Source: Thermomonospora catenispora
GTDB taxonomy: Bacteria; Actinomycetota; Actinomycetes; Streptosporangiales; Streptosporangiaceae
Length of the DNA: 64,000 nt
Direction of reading: 5' to 3'
NCBI RefSeq assembly: GCF_006363815.1
Contig: NZ_RRYT01000003.1
Coordinates: 186,001 to 250,000, forward strand
Position 1 is the first letter of the stretch; each line of letters opens with the position of its first letter. The notes below the pieces were generated by a model. It was not told where the DNA came from and made no database searches. It worked only from the letters and a program-made list of their open reading frames with translations. The position numbers and the translations under genes are program-made. Of the stretch, positions 17,410-26,343 are shown in pieces.

Positions 17410-18087
17410 ATGGACGTCGCTGAGGTGATGCGTCGGGTCGAGGAGACGTTCCGCGCCCACGCCGACCCGGACCGGGCCGCACCGATGGCCGCCTACATGC
17501 GGGGCCGGTTCCCGTTCCTGGGCATCGCGACGCCGCGGCGGCGCGCCCTGACCCGCCGGGTGCTGGCCGGCCTGCCCAGCCCCGCCGAGGCCGAGCTGTG
17601 CGCGCTCGCCCGGAGCTGCTGGGCGCTGCCGGAGCGGGAGTTCCAGTACTTCGCCTGCGACGTGCTGATCCGGTGTGCGGCGGTCCCCTCGGCGGGCTTC
17701 GCGGCGACGCTGCGGGAGCTGCTCACCGCCAGGTCGTGGTGGGACACCGTCGATCCGCTGGCGACCCGTGTCGTCGGCGCGCTGGCGCGCCGTGAACCCG
17801 CCGTGGCCGCGGTGACGGACGAGTGGGCGGCGGGCCCGGACCCGTGGCTGAACCGCGCCGCCCTGCTGCACCAGCTCACCTACAAGGAGGCCACCGACCC
17901 CGAACGCCTCTTCCGGCACTGCCGGATGTGCGCGGGGCGGGAGGACTTCTTCGTCCGCAAGGCCGTCGGCTGGGCGCTCCGCCGGTACGCCGAGGTCGCC
18001 CCGGACGCCGTCCGCGCCTTCGTCGCCGCCGAGGAGGACGCGCTCTCCCCGCTGTCGGTCCGCGAGGCCCTGAGGAACCTCCGCTGA
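17410..18087 (+). CDS. AlkD-like DNA alkylation repair protein
   Basis: A 225-residue all-helical protein of the AlkD/AlkC HEAT-repeat superfamily, DNA glycosylases that remove positively charged alkylated bases such as 7-methylguanine without base flipping. Seen: an N-terminal YMRGRFPFLGIATPRRR segment, SWWDTVDPLA (the conserved Trp-Trp-Asp that contacts the lesion), WLNRAALLHQL, and FFVRKAVGWALRRYAE, the usual C-terminal signature. It lies between two siderophore genes but behind a terminator and has no iron box, so it is probably a bystander. The start ATG 17410 follows GAGGGG directly. Confidence 0.88.
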   Translation: MDVAEVMRRVEETFRAHADPDRAAPMAAYMRGRFPFLGIATPRRRALTRRVLAGLPSPAEAELCALARSCWALPEREFQYFACDVLIRCAAVPSAGFAATLRELLTARSWWDTVDPLATRVVGALARREPAVAAVTDEWAAGPDPWLNRAALLHQLTYKEATDPERLFRHCRMCAGREDFFVRKAVGWALRRYAEVAPDAVRAFVAAEEDALSPLSVREALRNLR

Positions 18088-18121
18088 CGGGCCCCGTCGT
18101 CCCCCCGTCCCGCCGGGGCGG

Positions 18122-18149
18122 CCCGCCGGCATCGGGAGGGGCCGGCGGG
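18122..18149. terminator. Hairpin between convergent alkD-like and entS-like genes
   Basis: A 9-bp inverted repeat (arms 18122-18130 and 18141-18149) in the 120-base gap between two convergent genes; probably bidirectional. Confidence 0.45.
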
Positions 18150-18208
18150 GGCCCGGCCGCATGCGCGCCGGGCTGCGCGGGGCGGTCCGCCGGCCGCGGA
18201 GGGGCCGG

Positions 18209-19447
18209 TCAGCCGGCCTCGGGGCTGGGCTTGAGGGTGGCGCCGCGCAGCGCGGTGAGGGCGAGGGCCAACACGAGGGCCAGGGCGGCGCTGACCGCCC
18301 CGTAGCAGACGATGGCGTCGCCGGGGGCCAGATGGCGGCCCAGGACTCCGGCGCCCAGCGAGCCCACCGCCTCGCCGCCGGTCTCCTGGGCCGACCACAG
18401 GGAGTTGACGCGGCCCAGATAGCCGTCGGGGGTGTGGGTCTGGATGAGGCCGTAGCGGAGGATCTCCTCGATGGAGGCGACGAAGCCGTAGCCGAAGAGG
18501 ATCGCCACGGCCACGGCGGGATGGCGGGCCAGGCCCAGGCAGGCCAGGGCGGCGAAGCCGGCGACGGAGGCGATCAGCAGGGCGCGGCCGGGGGCGCGCA
18601 GCGTGGCGGTCCAGCCGCTGGTGACCGAGGCCAGCACCGCGCCGCAGGCGGGCGCCGCGTACAGCAGGCCGACCGTGGCGGGGCCGCCGCCGAGCTGCTC
18701 GGCGGCGAACGCGGGCATCAGCACCGGGATCCCGCCGGCGATCATGAACAGCGCGCCCAGCAGCATCAGCGCGCCCACCACCCGATGCCCGACCACGAAC
18801 CGCAGCCCGGAGCCGATCGCCTTGAGCGGGTTCTCGGGCGCCTGGACGGCGGGCTTCAGCTCCGGCAGGCCCAGCAGCAGCGGCAGCGTGCCGAGGGTGC
18901 CGATCGCGGCGGCGGCGTAGTTCCACCCGACCCCGAACGCCGACACCGTCAGCCCGCCGACCGCCGGGGACAGCATCGAGCCCAGCCGCACGGTCAGTGC
19001 GTTCAACGCCCCCGCCGCCACCAGCTTGTCGGAGCCGACCAGGGCGGGCGTGGCGGCCAGCAGCGCGGTGACGCTGACGCCGGTGGCCAGACCGTCCCAG
19101 GCGGCCAGCGCGTACAGGGCGGCCAGCGAGGGAGAGGGCAGGAAGGCGTTCAGCGTCAGCAGCACGAACCCGACGCCGGCGGCGGTGCGGGCGCGCAGCA
19201 TCAGCCGTCGTCGGTCGTGCCGGTCGGCCAGCACCCCGCCCCACAGGAAGCCCGCCAGCAGCGCGAACCCGCCGGACGCCGACACCGCCCCCACGTGCAG
19301 CGTGGAGCGGGTCAGCTCATGGACCTGGATCGGCAGCGCCACCATCAGCATCCCGATGCCGATCACCGAGACCGTGCGGGCGATGAAGACGTTCCGGAAC
19401 GGGCGGCTGTCCCGGAGCGGGCTGATGTCCATGGCCAGTCGGGGCAC
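18209..19447 (-). CDS. entS: EntS-like siderophore exporter (MFS)
   Basis: A 412-residue major facilitator with 12 helices that follows the E. coli enterobactin exporter EntS along its length: PLRDSRPFRNVFIARTVSVI, GGVLADRHDRRRLML, TALLAATPALVG, LTVRLGSMLSPAVGGL, YGLIQTHTPDGYLGRVNSLW. Export of the apo-siderophore is the likely role. The GTG start 19447 is supported by a GAGGAG site six bases upstream. It is divergent from panD across a 74-base gap that contains one iron box, so both are expected to be repressed by iron. Confidence 0.92.
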   Translation of the reverse strand: MPRLAMDISPLRDSRPFRNVFIARTVSVIGIGMLMVALPIQVHELTRSTLHVGAVSASGGFALLAGFLWGGVLADRHDRRRLMLRARTAAGVGFVLLTLNAFLPSPSLAALYALAAWDGLATGVSVTALLAATPALVGSDKLVAAGALNALTVRLGSMLSPAVGGLTVSAFGVGWNYAAAAIGTLGTLPLLLGLPELKPAVQAPENPLKAIGSGLRFVVGHRVVGALMLLGALFMIAGGIPVLMPAFAAEQLGGGPATVGLLYAAPACGAVLASVTSGWTATLRAPGRALLIASVAGFAALACLGLARHPAVAVAILFGYGFVASIEEILRYGLIQTHTPDGYLGRVNSLWSAQETGGEAVGSLGAGVLGRHLAPGDAIVCYGAVSAALALVLALALTALRGATLKPSPEAG

Positions 19448-19474
19448 GGGGTTCTCCTCAGGCGGGCGAGTAGC

Positions 19475-19493
19475 TAAGGTTAGCCTAGCCTTA
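19475..19493. promoter_or_regulatory. Iron box shared by exporter and panD
   Basis: TAAGGTTAGCCTAGCCTTA is a symmetric DmdR1/IdeR-type box in the short divergent region between the EntS-like exporter (minus) and panD (plus). One site can control both directions. Confidence 0.82.
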
Positions 19494-19521
19494 CTAGCCT
19501 TGATCCAGGGAGAGGCGGACC

Positions 19522-19929
19522 GTGCGTCGCATCCTGATGAACGGAAAGATCCACCGCGCCACCGTCACCCAAGCGGACCTGCACTACGTGGGCTCGCTGA
19601 CGATCGACGCGGACCTGATGGCCGCCGCCGACATCGTCGAGGGCGAGCAGGTGCACCTCGTCGACATCACCAACGGGGCGCGGCTGGTCACCTACGCCAT
19701 CGCCGGCGAGGCCGGCAGCGGAGTGATCGGCGTCAACGGCGCCGCGGCCCGGCTGGTGCACCCCGGCGACCTGGTGATCATCATCTCCTACGCCGCCCTC
19801 GACGAGGAGGAGCTCCGTTCCCACCGCCCCCGCGTGGTGCACGTGGACGGCGCCAACCGCATCGTGGCGCTCGGCGGCGACCCGGCCGAGCCCGTCCCCG
19901 GCGCCGAGGCCCAGCTCGCGGGGCGGTGA
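19522..19929 (+). CDS. panD: Aspartate 1-decarboxylase PanD (beta-alanine supply)
   Basis: A 135-residue pyruvoyl-dependent aspartate decarboxylase that makes beta-alanine. The self-cleavage site is visible as YVGS (Gly24-Ser25), with the usual N-terminal [17 protein letters not shown] and the central [13 protein letters not shown] and [10 protein letters not shown] segments. The start is GTG 19522. PanD normally feeds pantothenate synthesis; here it sits directly behind an iron box and three bases ahead of the salicyl-AMP ligase gene, and module 2 of the large NRPS has a beta-alanine-like code. It is therefore probably a dedicated precursor enzyme for the siderophore, separate from a housekeeping panD elsewhere. 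Confidence 0.93.
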   Translation: MRRILMNGKIHRATVTQADLHYVGSLTIDADLMAAADIVEGEQVHLVDITNGARLVTYAIAGEAGSGVIGVNGAAARLVHPGDLVIIISYAALDEEELRSHRPRVVHVDGANRIVALGGDPAEPVPGAEAQLAGR

Positions 19930-19932
19930 GCG

Positions 19933-21504
19933 ATGGAAGGCTTCACTCCCTGGCCTGAGGAGTTCGTCTCCCGTTACATCGCCGAGGGCTACTGGAGCGA
20001 CCGGCTCCTCGGCGACGTGCTGCGCGGCGACCCCGACAAGGTCGCCCTGATCGCCGGCGACCGGCGGCTCACCTACGCCGAACTGGACCGGAGGGCGGAA
20101 CGGACCGCCGCCGGATTCCACCGGCTGGGCATCCGGCGCGGCGATCGGGTGGTCGTGCAGCTCCCCAACACCCCTTCGTTCATCGTGGTCTTCCTGGCGC
20201 TGGTGCGGCTGGGCGCGGCACCGGTGCTGGCGCTGCCCGCCCACCGGCACAGCGAGATCGGCTACCTGTGCGAGCTGTCGCAGGCCAGGGCCTATGTGAT
20301 CGCCGACCGGCACGGCGGCTTCGACTACCGGGAACTGGCCCGCTCGCTGAACGTCGAGCACGTGATCGTCGACGGCGACGCCGCCGAGTTCACCCCGCTG
20401 GCGTCCCTGGACGCCGACCCCGTGCCGCACGAGAAGCCCGACCCCGCCGACGTGGGCGTGTTCCTGCTGTCGGGCGGCACCACCGGCCTGCCCAAGCTGA
20501 TCCCCCGGACCCATCGCGACTACGTCTACAACCTCGAGGCCAGCGCCGAGGTCTGCGGCTGGTCCGCCGACATGGTCTACCTGGTGGTGCTGCCGGTCGC
20601 GCACAACTTCGCGCTCGCCTGCCCCGGCGTGCTCGGCACCTTCTCCGTCGGCGGCACCGTCGTGCTCGCCTCCTCCGGCGCCCCCGACGAGGCGTTCGGC
20701 CTGATCGAACGCGAACGCGTCACCCACTGCGCCGTCGTCCCCCCGATCGCCCTGCTGTGGCTGGACGCGGCCACCTGGTCGGGGGAGGACCTGTCGTCCC
20801 TGCGGCTGCTCCAGGTCGGCGGCGCCAAACTGGCCGCCGAACCGGCCGCCAAGATCCCCGAGGTCCTCGGCTGCAAGCTCCAGCAGGTCTTCGGCATGGC
20901 GGAGGGCCTGCTCAACTACACCCGCCTGGACGACCCGCCCGAGCTGGTCGAGACCACCCAGGGCCGCCCCCTGTCCCCGGCCGACGAGATCCGCATCGCA
21001 GACCCCGAGACCGGCGAGCCCGTCCCCGAGGGCGAGGTCGGCGAACTGCTCACCCGCGGCCCCTACACGCTGCGCGGCTACTACCGGGCGCCCGAGCACA
21101 ACGCCCGGTCCTTCACCCCCGACGGCTTCTACCGGACCGGCGACCTGGTCCGGCGGCTGCCGTCCGGTCACCTGGTGGTCGAGGGCCGCGCCAAGGACCA
21201 GATCAACCGGGGCGGCGAGAAGATCGCCGCCGAGGAGCTGGAGGGCCACCTGCTCGCCCACCCCGCCGTCCACGACGCGGCCGTCGTCGGCGTGCCCGAC
21301 CCGGTCATGGGCGAACGCACCTGCGCGTTCCTCGTCGCCCGTGGCACCCCGCCCACCCTGCGGGAGGTGAAGGACTTCCTGCGCGACCGCGGAGTGGCCG
21401 ACTACAAGTGGCCCGACCGCATCGAAGTGGTCGACTCCTTCCCCCGCACCCCCGTCGGCAAGGTTTCAAAAACAATGCTCGCTGCGATGCTCGGCGGCGC
21501 CTAG
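19933..21504 (+). CDS. Salicyl-AMP ligase (MbtA/DhbE family)
   Basis: A 523-residue stand-alone aryl acid adenylating enzyme of the DhbE/EntE/YbtE/MbtA family. It starts [19 protein letters not shown], the usual N-terminus of this family, has the P-loop [18 protein letters not shown], the [18 protein letters not shown] stretch, [17 protein letters not shown], and the catalytic Lys in [10 protein letters not shown]. It activates an aryl acid as AMP ester and loads it on the ArCP of the 13917-17303 NRPS. Because the cluster has a salicylate synthase and no EntA/EntB-type 2,3-dihydroxybenzoate genes, salicylate is the expected substrate. It is in an operon with panD. Confidence 0.92.
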   Translation: MEGFTPWPEEFVSRYIAEGYWSDRLLGDVLRGDPDKVALIAGDRRLTYAELDRRAERTAAGFHRLGIRRGDRVVVQLPNTPSFIVVFLALVRLGAAPVLALPAHRHSEIGYLCELSQARAYVIADRHGGFDYRELARSLNVEHVIVDGDAAEFTPLASLDADPVPHEKPDPADVGVFLLSGGTTGLPKLIPRTHRDYVYNLEASAEVCGWSADMVYLVVLPVAHNFALACPGVLGTFSVGGTVVLASSGAPDEAFGLIERERVTHCAVVPPIALLWLDAATWSGEDLSSLRLLQVGGAKLAAEPAAKIPEVLGCKLQQVFGMAEGLLNYTRLDDPPELVETTQGRPLSPADEIRIADPETGEPVPEGEVGELLTRGPYTLRGYYRAPEHNARSFTPDGFYRTGDLVRRLPSGHLVVEGRAKDQINRGGEKIAAEELEGHLLAHPAVHDAAVVGVPDPVMGERTCAFLVARGTPPTLREVKDFLRDRGVADYKWPDRIEVVDSFPRTPVGKVSKTMLAAMLGGA

Positions 21505-21522
21505 TCCGGCGCCTGGTCGCCT

Positions 21523-21546
21523 GGTCGGGGCCGACGCGCCCCGACC
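21523..21546. terminator. Hairpin terminator after salicyl-AMP ligase
   Basis: Perfect 9-bp inverted repeat (arms 21523-21531 and 21538-21546) with a 6-base loop, about 20 bases after the ligase stop. Confidence 0.6.
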
Positions 21547-21700
21547 GTACGGCGCGCGACTGGGCGGTTGACGGCCTGCGGCGCGGCGCGCGGGTGTCCG
21601 CCTGGTGCGCGACCGCGGCGGCACTGGTCATCCTGTGGGACGTCGCCGACCAGGTGTATTGGTGACTATGGACAGCACCGTAGCCCGATAGACGCGCAAC

Positions 21701-21730
21701 GACCCCCGGCGGGCACCATCGCCGGGGGTC
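21701..21730. terminator. Hairpin terminator of the XRE/TPR regulator
   Basis: Perfect 10-bp inverted repeat GACCCCCGGC / GCCGGGGGTC with a 10-base loop, five bases beyond the stop of the minus-strand gene. Confidence 0.65.
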
Positions 21731-21735
21731 GCCTG

Positions 21736-22731
21736 CTAGCTGCGTTCCTGCGCTTCCGTAAGCGCATCCCGGTATTCGTCGAGCCATTCGGAGTCGCGCT
21801 GATCAGCCGGCATCCCGTCCAGGCCGGCGCGCAACAGTTCGGCGGCATCGCCGTATTCTCCGATCTCCTTATGCACGATGCCGATGTTGAGCTGAAAGAA
21901 CGGCTCGGAATACCAGTAGACGGGCGGCGGCGGCTCGATTCGGTCTGCCGCTCGGTCCGCGGCCTGGTCGAGCAACTTCCGGGCTTGCTCCGTCTCCCCA
22001 AGCGCTGCGTAGCCCTGGGCGGCTTGGAGCAGGTCAAAGGTCTGTTGGATCGGATGGCCTCCCGGCGTAGCCAGGGCGGCCATAGAGGCGCGCACAACTG
22101 CGCAGGGGCGGCGCTGTTGCCGAGCTACGTACCCGCGGAAGCTCGTTGCGAGTGCTGCGATGGTGCCGTCTTCGAACTCGTCGGCCAGGTCCTCAGCGCG
22201 ACCGAACAGAGTGAGGGCTTTCTCATCTTGGCGGAGGGCGGCGTACAGCCATCCGGTGTACGTGGTCCATTCGGCGACGAGCCGGCCGAGCGGGCGATGA
22301 TGCGGCCCGGATGCCTCTTTGAGCATGGATGTGATGGCGCTCAACTGCCCTGCGACCGGGACAAGTAGCCCGCCCGGTCCGATGGCATCCTCGAGGCGTC
22401 GTTGTCCCGCTAGGACGGTTGCGAGCGAATTCACGACGCCGCGGTCGAGTCGGGATGGACGCGCGAGCGCAGAGCCGATCCGTTCGGCGTCATCCGGCGT
22501 GAGGTTCCCGTTCATCAGTTGCCGGGGTGGTGGTACCGGCCGTAGCGCGATCAGCTCACCGTTCGCGTTCAGGATCTCGTCGAGCCGTTCCGCCAACTTG
22601 GCGGAGGGGTTCTTTCGATCGTTGACGACCTTCGACAGGTTGCCCGGATCGTAGGGCACCAGCCGGGCCAGTTCCCGAACGCCGATCTCGCGGTCGGCCA
22701 TCAGCGCGCGCAGCTTCTCACCGAAGGTCAT
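21736..22731 (-). CDS. XRE-family regulator with TPR-like C-terminal region
   Basis: A 331-residue protein starting at ATG 22731 with a GGTGAGG site. Residues 1-60 form a Cro/C1-type helix-turn-helix (REIGVRELARLVPYDPGNLS then KVVNDRKNPSAKLAERLDEI). The rest is helical with degenerate tetratricopeptide units (QDEKALTLFGRAEDLADEF, YAALGETEQARKLLDQAAD, EYGDAAELLRAGLDG), as in many actinomycete regulators that sense a peptide or another protein. The long upstream extension in frame has no family content. It is divergent from two small genes at 22932-23590, a common actinomycete arrangement, and probably controls them. Confidence 0.82.
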   Translation of the reverse strand: MTFGEKLRALMADREIGVRELARLVPYDPGNLSKVVNDRKNPSAKLAERLDEILNANGELIALRPVPPPRQLMNGNLTPDDAERIGSALARPSRLDRGVVNSLATVLAGQRRLEDAIGPGGLLVPVAGQLSAITSMLKEASGPHHRPLGRLVAEWTTYTGWLYAALRQDEKALTLFGRAEDLADEFEDGTIAALATSFRGYVARQQRRPCAVVRASMAALATPGGHPIQQTFDLLQAAQGYAALGETEQARKLLDQAADRAADRIEPPPPVYWYSEPFFQLNIGIVHKEIGEYGDAAELLRAGLDGMPADQRDSEWLDEYRDALTEAQERS

Positions 22732-22931
22732 CGCCTCACCCGTTTCGCCCCGGGTTGACCTGTTGTCGGGTGTTGCCGCTGCCGTGAAGACAACAGGACA
22801 ACACTTCCAAGGTAGCCGCCGGTGCGCTGGTCTGGGCTTGAAAGTGTGCCGCACGGCACAAAGGACGGCCCCGGCCCGCTGGGCGAACAGCGGGGACCCC
22901 GGGGCCTGGCCACGAACGGAGGTCGTGGTTG

Positions 22932-23354
22932 ATGCAGACGATAGCCGCCCCTGGGCGCCAAACCGTAACGGCGCCGCCGCCGGCATGGCCCGTCCCCGCC
23001 GAGCAGGCCGAGCGCGCCCGGATCATCGCCGAGCGATCGCGTGAGCTCTCCGAGCTGTGCAGGCTCTACCCCGGCGCCGCGCCGTGGTGCGCGAACGACG
23101 GATCGTGGTACGCCGCGCCCGCCGACGACAACACGCTGTTGCGCGCGTCCAGCGCCGCCGAGCTCGCCGCGATGCTCGCCGACCACTACCGGCACCAGCA
23201 CCAGGCCACCCGCCCGCGCCGGCCGAGCGGCGCGCCCCGGCCGGGCGGGTACGGCGCGGCGGCGCGACCGGTCCCCCGTACGGTCCGCGCCGCCGCGCGC
23301 TCCACCCGCACGCCGACCCGCTACGACCGAGTCCGGCAATGGCTCGGGCGGTGA
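22932..23354 (+). CDS. Small hypothetical protein, partner of XRE regulator
   Basis: A 140-residue protein beginning at ATG 22932. The middle (CRLYPGAAPWCANDGSWYAA followed by ASSAAELAAMLADHY) looks folded, while the last 50 residues are Arg/Pro-rich and probably disordered. I do not recognise a named family. Its position, divergent from an XRE/TPR regulator and followed by an overlapping 79-residue gene, is the arrangement seen repeatedly for small DNA-associated or regulatory proteins in actinomycetes. Confidence 0.6.
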   Translation: MQTIAAPGRQTVTAPPPAWPVPAEQAERARIIAERSRELSELCRLYPGAAPWCANDGSWYAAPADDNTLLRASSAAELAAMLADHYRHQHQATRPRRPSGAPRPGGYGAAARPVPRTVRAAARSTRTPTRYDRVRQWLGR

Positions 23355-23590
23355 GCGGCGGCGACCGTGCGAGCGGCAACGTCTACGTGATCGATGCGGC
23401 GCCGCTCCGCACGGTATGCGATGCGGCGATCCACGGCGACCGGCCGATCGACGCCGTGACCCAGACGCCGGACCGTTTCCGCTGGTGCGCCATCCACACC
23501 TGGGCGGAGGTCGAACGCATCGAGCGTGCGGGCGGCCGGGTGAAGTTCACCGCGGCGGCGCGATTGCGGTTGCAGCTCGGCGCCCGATAG
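23351..23590 (+). CDS. Small hypothetical protein
   Basis: A 79-residue protein whose GTG start overlaps the previous stop (GTGA), so the two genes are coupled. Visible content: NVYVIDAAPLRTVCDAAIHG and RFRWCAIHTWAEVERIERAG, with two Cys and a Trp-rich core. There is no membrane segment or known motif. Function unknown; it probably acts with the 22932-23354 product under the divergent XRE regulator. Confidence 0.6.
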   Translation: MSGGDRASGNVYVIDAAPLRTVCDAAIHGDRPIDAVTQTPDRFRWCAIHTWAEVERIERAGGRVKFTAAARLRLQLGAR

Positions 23591-23748
23591 GCCCGATAGA
23601 CGGGGCGGCGGCGCCAAGTCGACCCCTGCGTCGCCGCCCACCAGCGGGGCGCGCCGGTGCCCCCGTGCGCGGGTAGGAGGGGAGATCGGCGCGCCCGCCC
23701 CTCCTGGTGCGGCGTCCTCAATGGCGCGGCGGGACGCCGCTACCGGGG

Positions 23749-23780
23749 CGCCCCGCCTGGTCCGTAGACCAGGCGGGGCG
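23749..23780. terminator. Perfect 14-bp hairpin
   Basis: Arms 23749-23762 and 23767-23780 are exactly complementary with a 4-base CGTA loop. It lies 160 bases after the small gene pair. The neighbouring 23591-23748 and 23781-24036 hold no convincing gene apart from a very short Cys-rich frame at 23842-23961. Confidence 0.7.
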
Positions 23781-24036
23781 TACTCATGAGCTTGCGGCGG
23801 CCGTCGCCTGACTCTGGACGGTCCGCCACGCGGCCATCACGATGGAGCTGAGGGAGCAAAGCATGGGCGCACAGAATCGGTCCGAGCCGTGCTCGACGTG
23901 CAGCTGTAGAGGGGCCGTGCCCGTATTGCTCGCAGAGCTGATCCCGAGCCGGACCCGGTGAAGGCGCCTTGCCCGGCCGCAGACCGAGCGGGACGTTCAT
24001 AGGCGAACGGAGCGGGCTTATGTCCGCTGATGCTCC

Positions 24037-24926
24037 TCACTGCGCCGCTCGCCGTCCTGAACCGGCCGGTTGGGAGACGACGGGGCGCTGCTCCAAAGCC
24101 GCGTCCTCGGTCGCGGCCCACGTGCCGAGGAGACCGAGCGCCTCCGCGGAGGGAGAAGCGGGTTCCGCCGAGTAGACGTACAGCCAGCGCTCCCCGTCCT
24201 GGAACTGCAACGCCTCGACATGCAAGGTGAGTTCGCCGACGACAGGATGACGGAACCGCTTGGGACCCCGGCACCGCGTATCGACCTCGTGCTCGGCCCA
24301 CCAGGTGCGGAACTCGGGGCTGGCGACGGACAGCTCGCCGATCAGCGTGTGCAGCCGCGTGTCACGTGGATAGCGGGCCGTGGCCTTGCGCAGGACGCCG
24401 ACGCTCACCCGTGCGTTCATCTCCCAGTCGACCAGCAGGTCCCGCGTCGGGGTTCCAGGAACAGCCAGCGCGCATGATTCGCCCCCGGTTCCAGGCCCGG
24501 CAACAGCGCGCGACCCAGCCGGTTCATCGCATGGACGTCGCCGCGCACATCGACGACGATCGCGGGAACGCCGAGGTTGCCGAGCATCAACCGGGTGCTC
24601 GCATCCAGCGGAGGCAGCCGCGGCTCGGCGGGCTCGGACGAGGCGACCGTCGAGCGGACGAGGTTGTGCAGGTACCGCCGTTCGGCCTCGGCCAGCCGCA
24701 ACGCGCGGGCGATCGCGTCGAGCACCTGGTCGGACGGCTGTAGGTTCCGGCGGCCCTGCTCAAGACGCGTGTAGTAGTCCAGGCTCACCCCGGCCAGCAT
24801 CGCGACTTCCTCGCGCCGCAGCCCCGGGACGCGGCGCCGGCCGCTGGTCTGGATGCCCACATCCTCGGGCCTGAGCCGCGCCCGCCGGGTGCGCAGGAAC
24901 TCTCGCAGCTCGCCGTTCTTGGCCAT
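24037..24926 (-). pseudogene. Frameshifted XRE regulator with MmyB-like ligand domain
   Basis: Two overlapping frames together make one regulator of the common actinomycete XRE plus MmyB-like type (about 290 residues). The N-terminal half (24417-24926) has the helix-turn-helix with GLRREEVAMLAGVSLDYYTR then LEQGRRNLQPS, and reaches NHARWLFLEP before running out of frame. The C-terminal half (24037-24420) resumes with RLHTLIGELSVASPEFRTWW and HPVVGELTLHVEAL. Reading DLLVDWEMNAR in the other frame joins them, so one base is missing in a C-run near 24453. Either the gene is broken or the base call is wrong. It is divergent from an aldo/keto reductase gene, the usual target of this regulator type. 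Confidence 0.75.
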
Positions 24927-25029
24927 GGTTCAACGGTATGCGCCGGGCGCGCCGATGAGGGTGGGTCTGTGCGTCCCGGGATCCCGCCGCCTCTGGTCGA
25001 GGGCGGTGTGCCGGCCTGACAGTCGAACC

Positions 25030-25923
25030 ATGGCAACGATTCAGACCGCTTCCCTGGGTGACAAGGCCGTACGGCGGGTCGGGTTCGGCGCGATGCAGCT
25101 CGCCGGCCCGGGAGTGTTCGGACCGCCCAAGGACCCGGACGCGGCCCGTGCCGTCCTGCGCCGTGCCGTCGAGCTCGGTGTCGACCACATCGACACGGCG
25201 CAGGTCTACGGCCCCGATGTGGTCAACGAGCTCATCGCCGAGACGCTGCGCCCCTACCCGGACAACCTCCTCATCGCCACGAAGGTCGGTGGCGCCCGCG
25301 ACGAGACGGGCGCCTGGGTCCGCGCCTCCCGCCCCGAGCAGATTCGGGCGACCCTCGAGCAGGACCTGCGCACCCTGCGGCTCGATCGGATCGACCTGGT
25401 GTACCTGCGGCTGGGGGTCGGGGGCGACGGGCCGGACCCCGTGCCGCTCGCCGATCGGCTCGGCACCCTCACCGAACTGCGCGATGAGGGCAAGGTCGGC
25501 CTTATCGGCCTGTCCGCGGCCTCGGTCGAGGACGTCGATGAAGCTTTGGACATCACCCCGATCGCCGCGGTGCAGAACGCCTACGGCATCGGGAACCGCG
25601 AGGACGAGCCGGTCCTCCGGCTGTGCCGTGAGCACGGCATCGCCTACGTCCCCTACTATCCGCTCGGTTCGGCGTTCACCGGCGGCCCGCGGGCCCTCGC
25701 GAACGAGCCGGTGATCGCGTCAGTGGCGATCAAGCACAACGCCTCGGCCTCTCAGATCGCCCTGGCCTGGCTGCTGGCCCGCTATGAGCGCATGCTGCCG
25801 ATCCCCGGCACGAGCTCGCTCGCCCGCCTTGAGGAGGACCTGGCCGCCGGCCGCATCACCTTGGACGGGGAGGACCTGGCCGCTCTGGAGAACGTCCGCC
25901 ACCTGGGCGCCCCGGCCTTCTAG
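25030..25923 (+). CDS. Aldo/keto reductase
   Basis: A 297-residue NADPH-dependent oxidoreductase with the (beta/alpha)8 AKR fold. Seen: GFGAMQLAGPGVFG at the N-terminus, HIDTAQVYG carrying the catalytic Asp and Tyr, LLIATKVGG carrying the catalytic Lys, and an NADPH-binding end with IPGTSSLARLEEDL. The position that usually holds the catalytic His (as in DLYQLH) reads LVYLRLG, i.e. Arg, as in some actinomycete members. The start is ATG 25030. The gene is divergent from the frameshifted XRE regulator, about 100 bases away, and may therefore be deregulated. Confidence 0.88.
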   Translation: MATIQTASLGDKAVRRVGFGAMQLAGPGVFGPPKDPDAARAVLRRAVELGVDHIDTAQVYGPDVVNELIAETLRPYPDNLLIATKVGGARDETGAWVRASRPEQIRATLEQDLRTLRLDRIDLVYLRLGVGGDGPDPVPLADRLGTLTELRDEGKVGLIGLSAASVEDVDEALDITPIAAVQNAYGIGNREDEPVLRLCREHGIAYVPYYPLGSAFTGGPRALANEPVIASVAIKHNASASQIALAWLLARYERMLPIPGTSSLARLEEDLAAGRITLDGEDLAALENVRHLGAPAF

Positions 25924-26343
25924 CCCGGCTTCCTAGCCCGGTCTTCTATCCCGGTCTTTCAGGGCGGGCCGCGAGATGGGCCGGACACGGTGGGGCCCCG
26001 CAGACCCCGCAGGGGGCACGGGGGAGGCCGGCGCCCGCCCCGGTGCGACGTCCCGCCGAGCCGCTTCACAAGGCGTCTTCACAAGACGCCGTCGCAGGGG
26101 GAAGTCCGCGACCTGCGGAGACCGGACCTCCGCTCGCTCCCGGTGGCCTCTTGGCCCTCTCGCCTCCTCCGTTGCGGGCGCGGTGCCACCGGGAGGCCCG
26201 CTCCGCACGGTGCCGCCGGGTGCCCTCGGCGTCGCCGAAGGGCGATGGCGGCGGCGACTTTGGTAGCGGAGGGATGGCCTATCGGCGGCTGCGGCGGCGG
26301 TGCGGGCGCGGCCAGGGTGGGGGCATGAGCTGCGGGAAGAGCC
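25924..26343. other. Intergenic stretch with no gene seen
   Basis: I find no open frame with plausible content, no tRNA and no strong hairpin in these 420 bases. The frames that exist are Arg/Pro-rich shadow translations of GC-rich DNA. The last 40 bases carry the ribosome site (GGGAAGAG) of the next gene. Confidence 0.5.

Noticed and set aside
21566-21665. A short frame ending in VILWDVADQVYW after the salicyl-AMP ligase
   Set aside because: GC3 is high, but there is no convincing start or ribosome site and it overlaps terminator structures; it is too short to support.
24037-24420. C-terminal half of the XRE regulator as an independent coupled gene (ATGA overlap)
   Set aside because: The two halves align to one known regulator architecture and join by a single-base shift, so a frameshift is the simpler reading.
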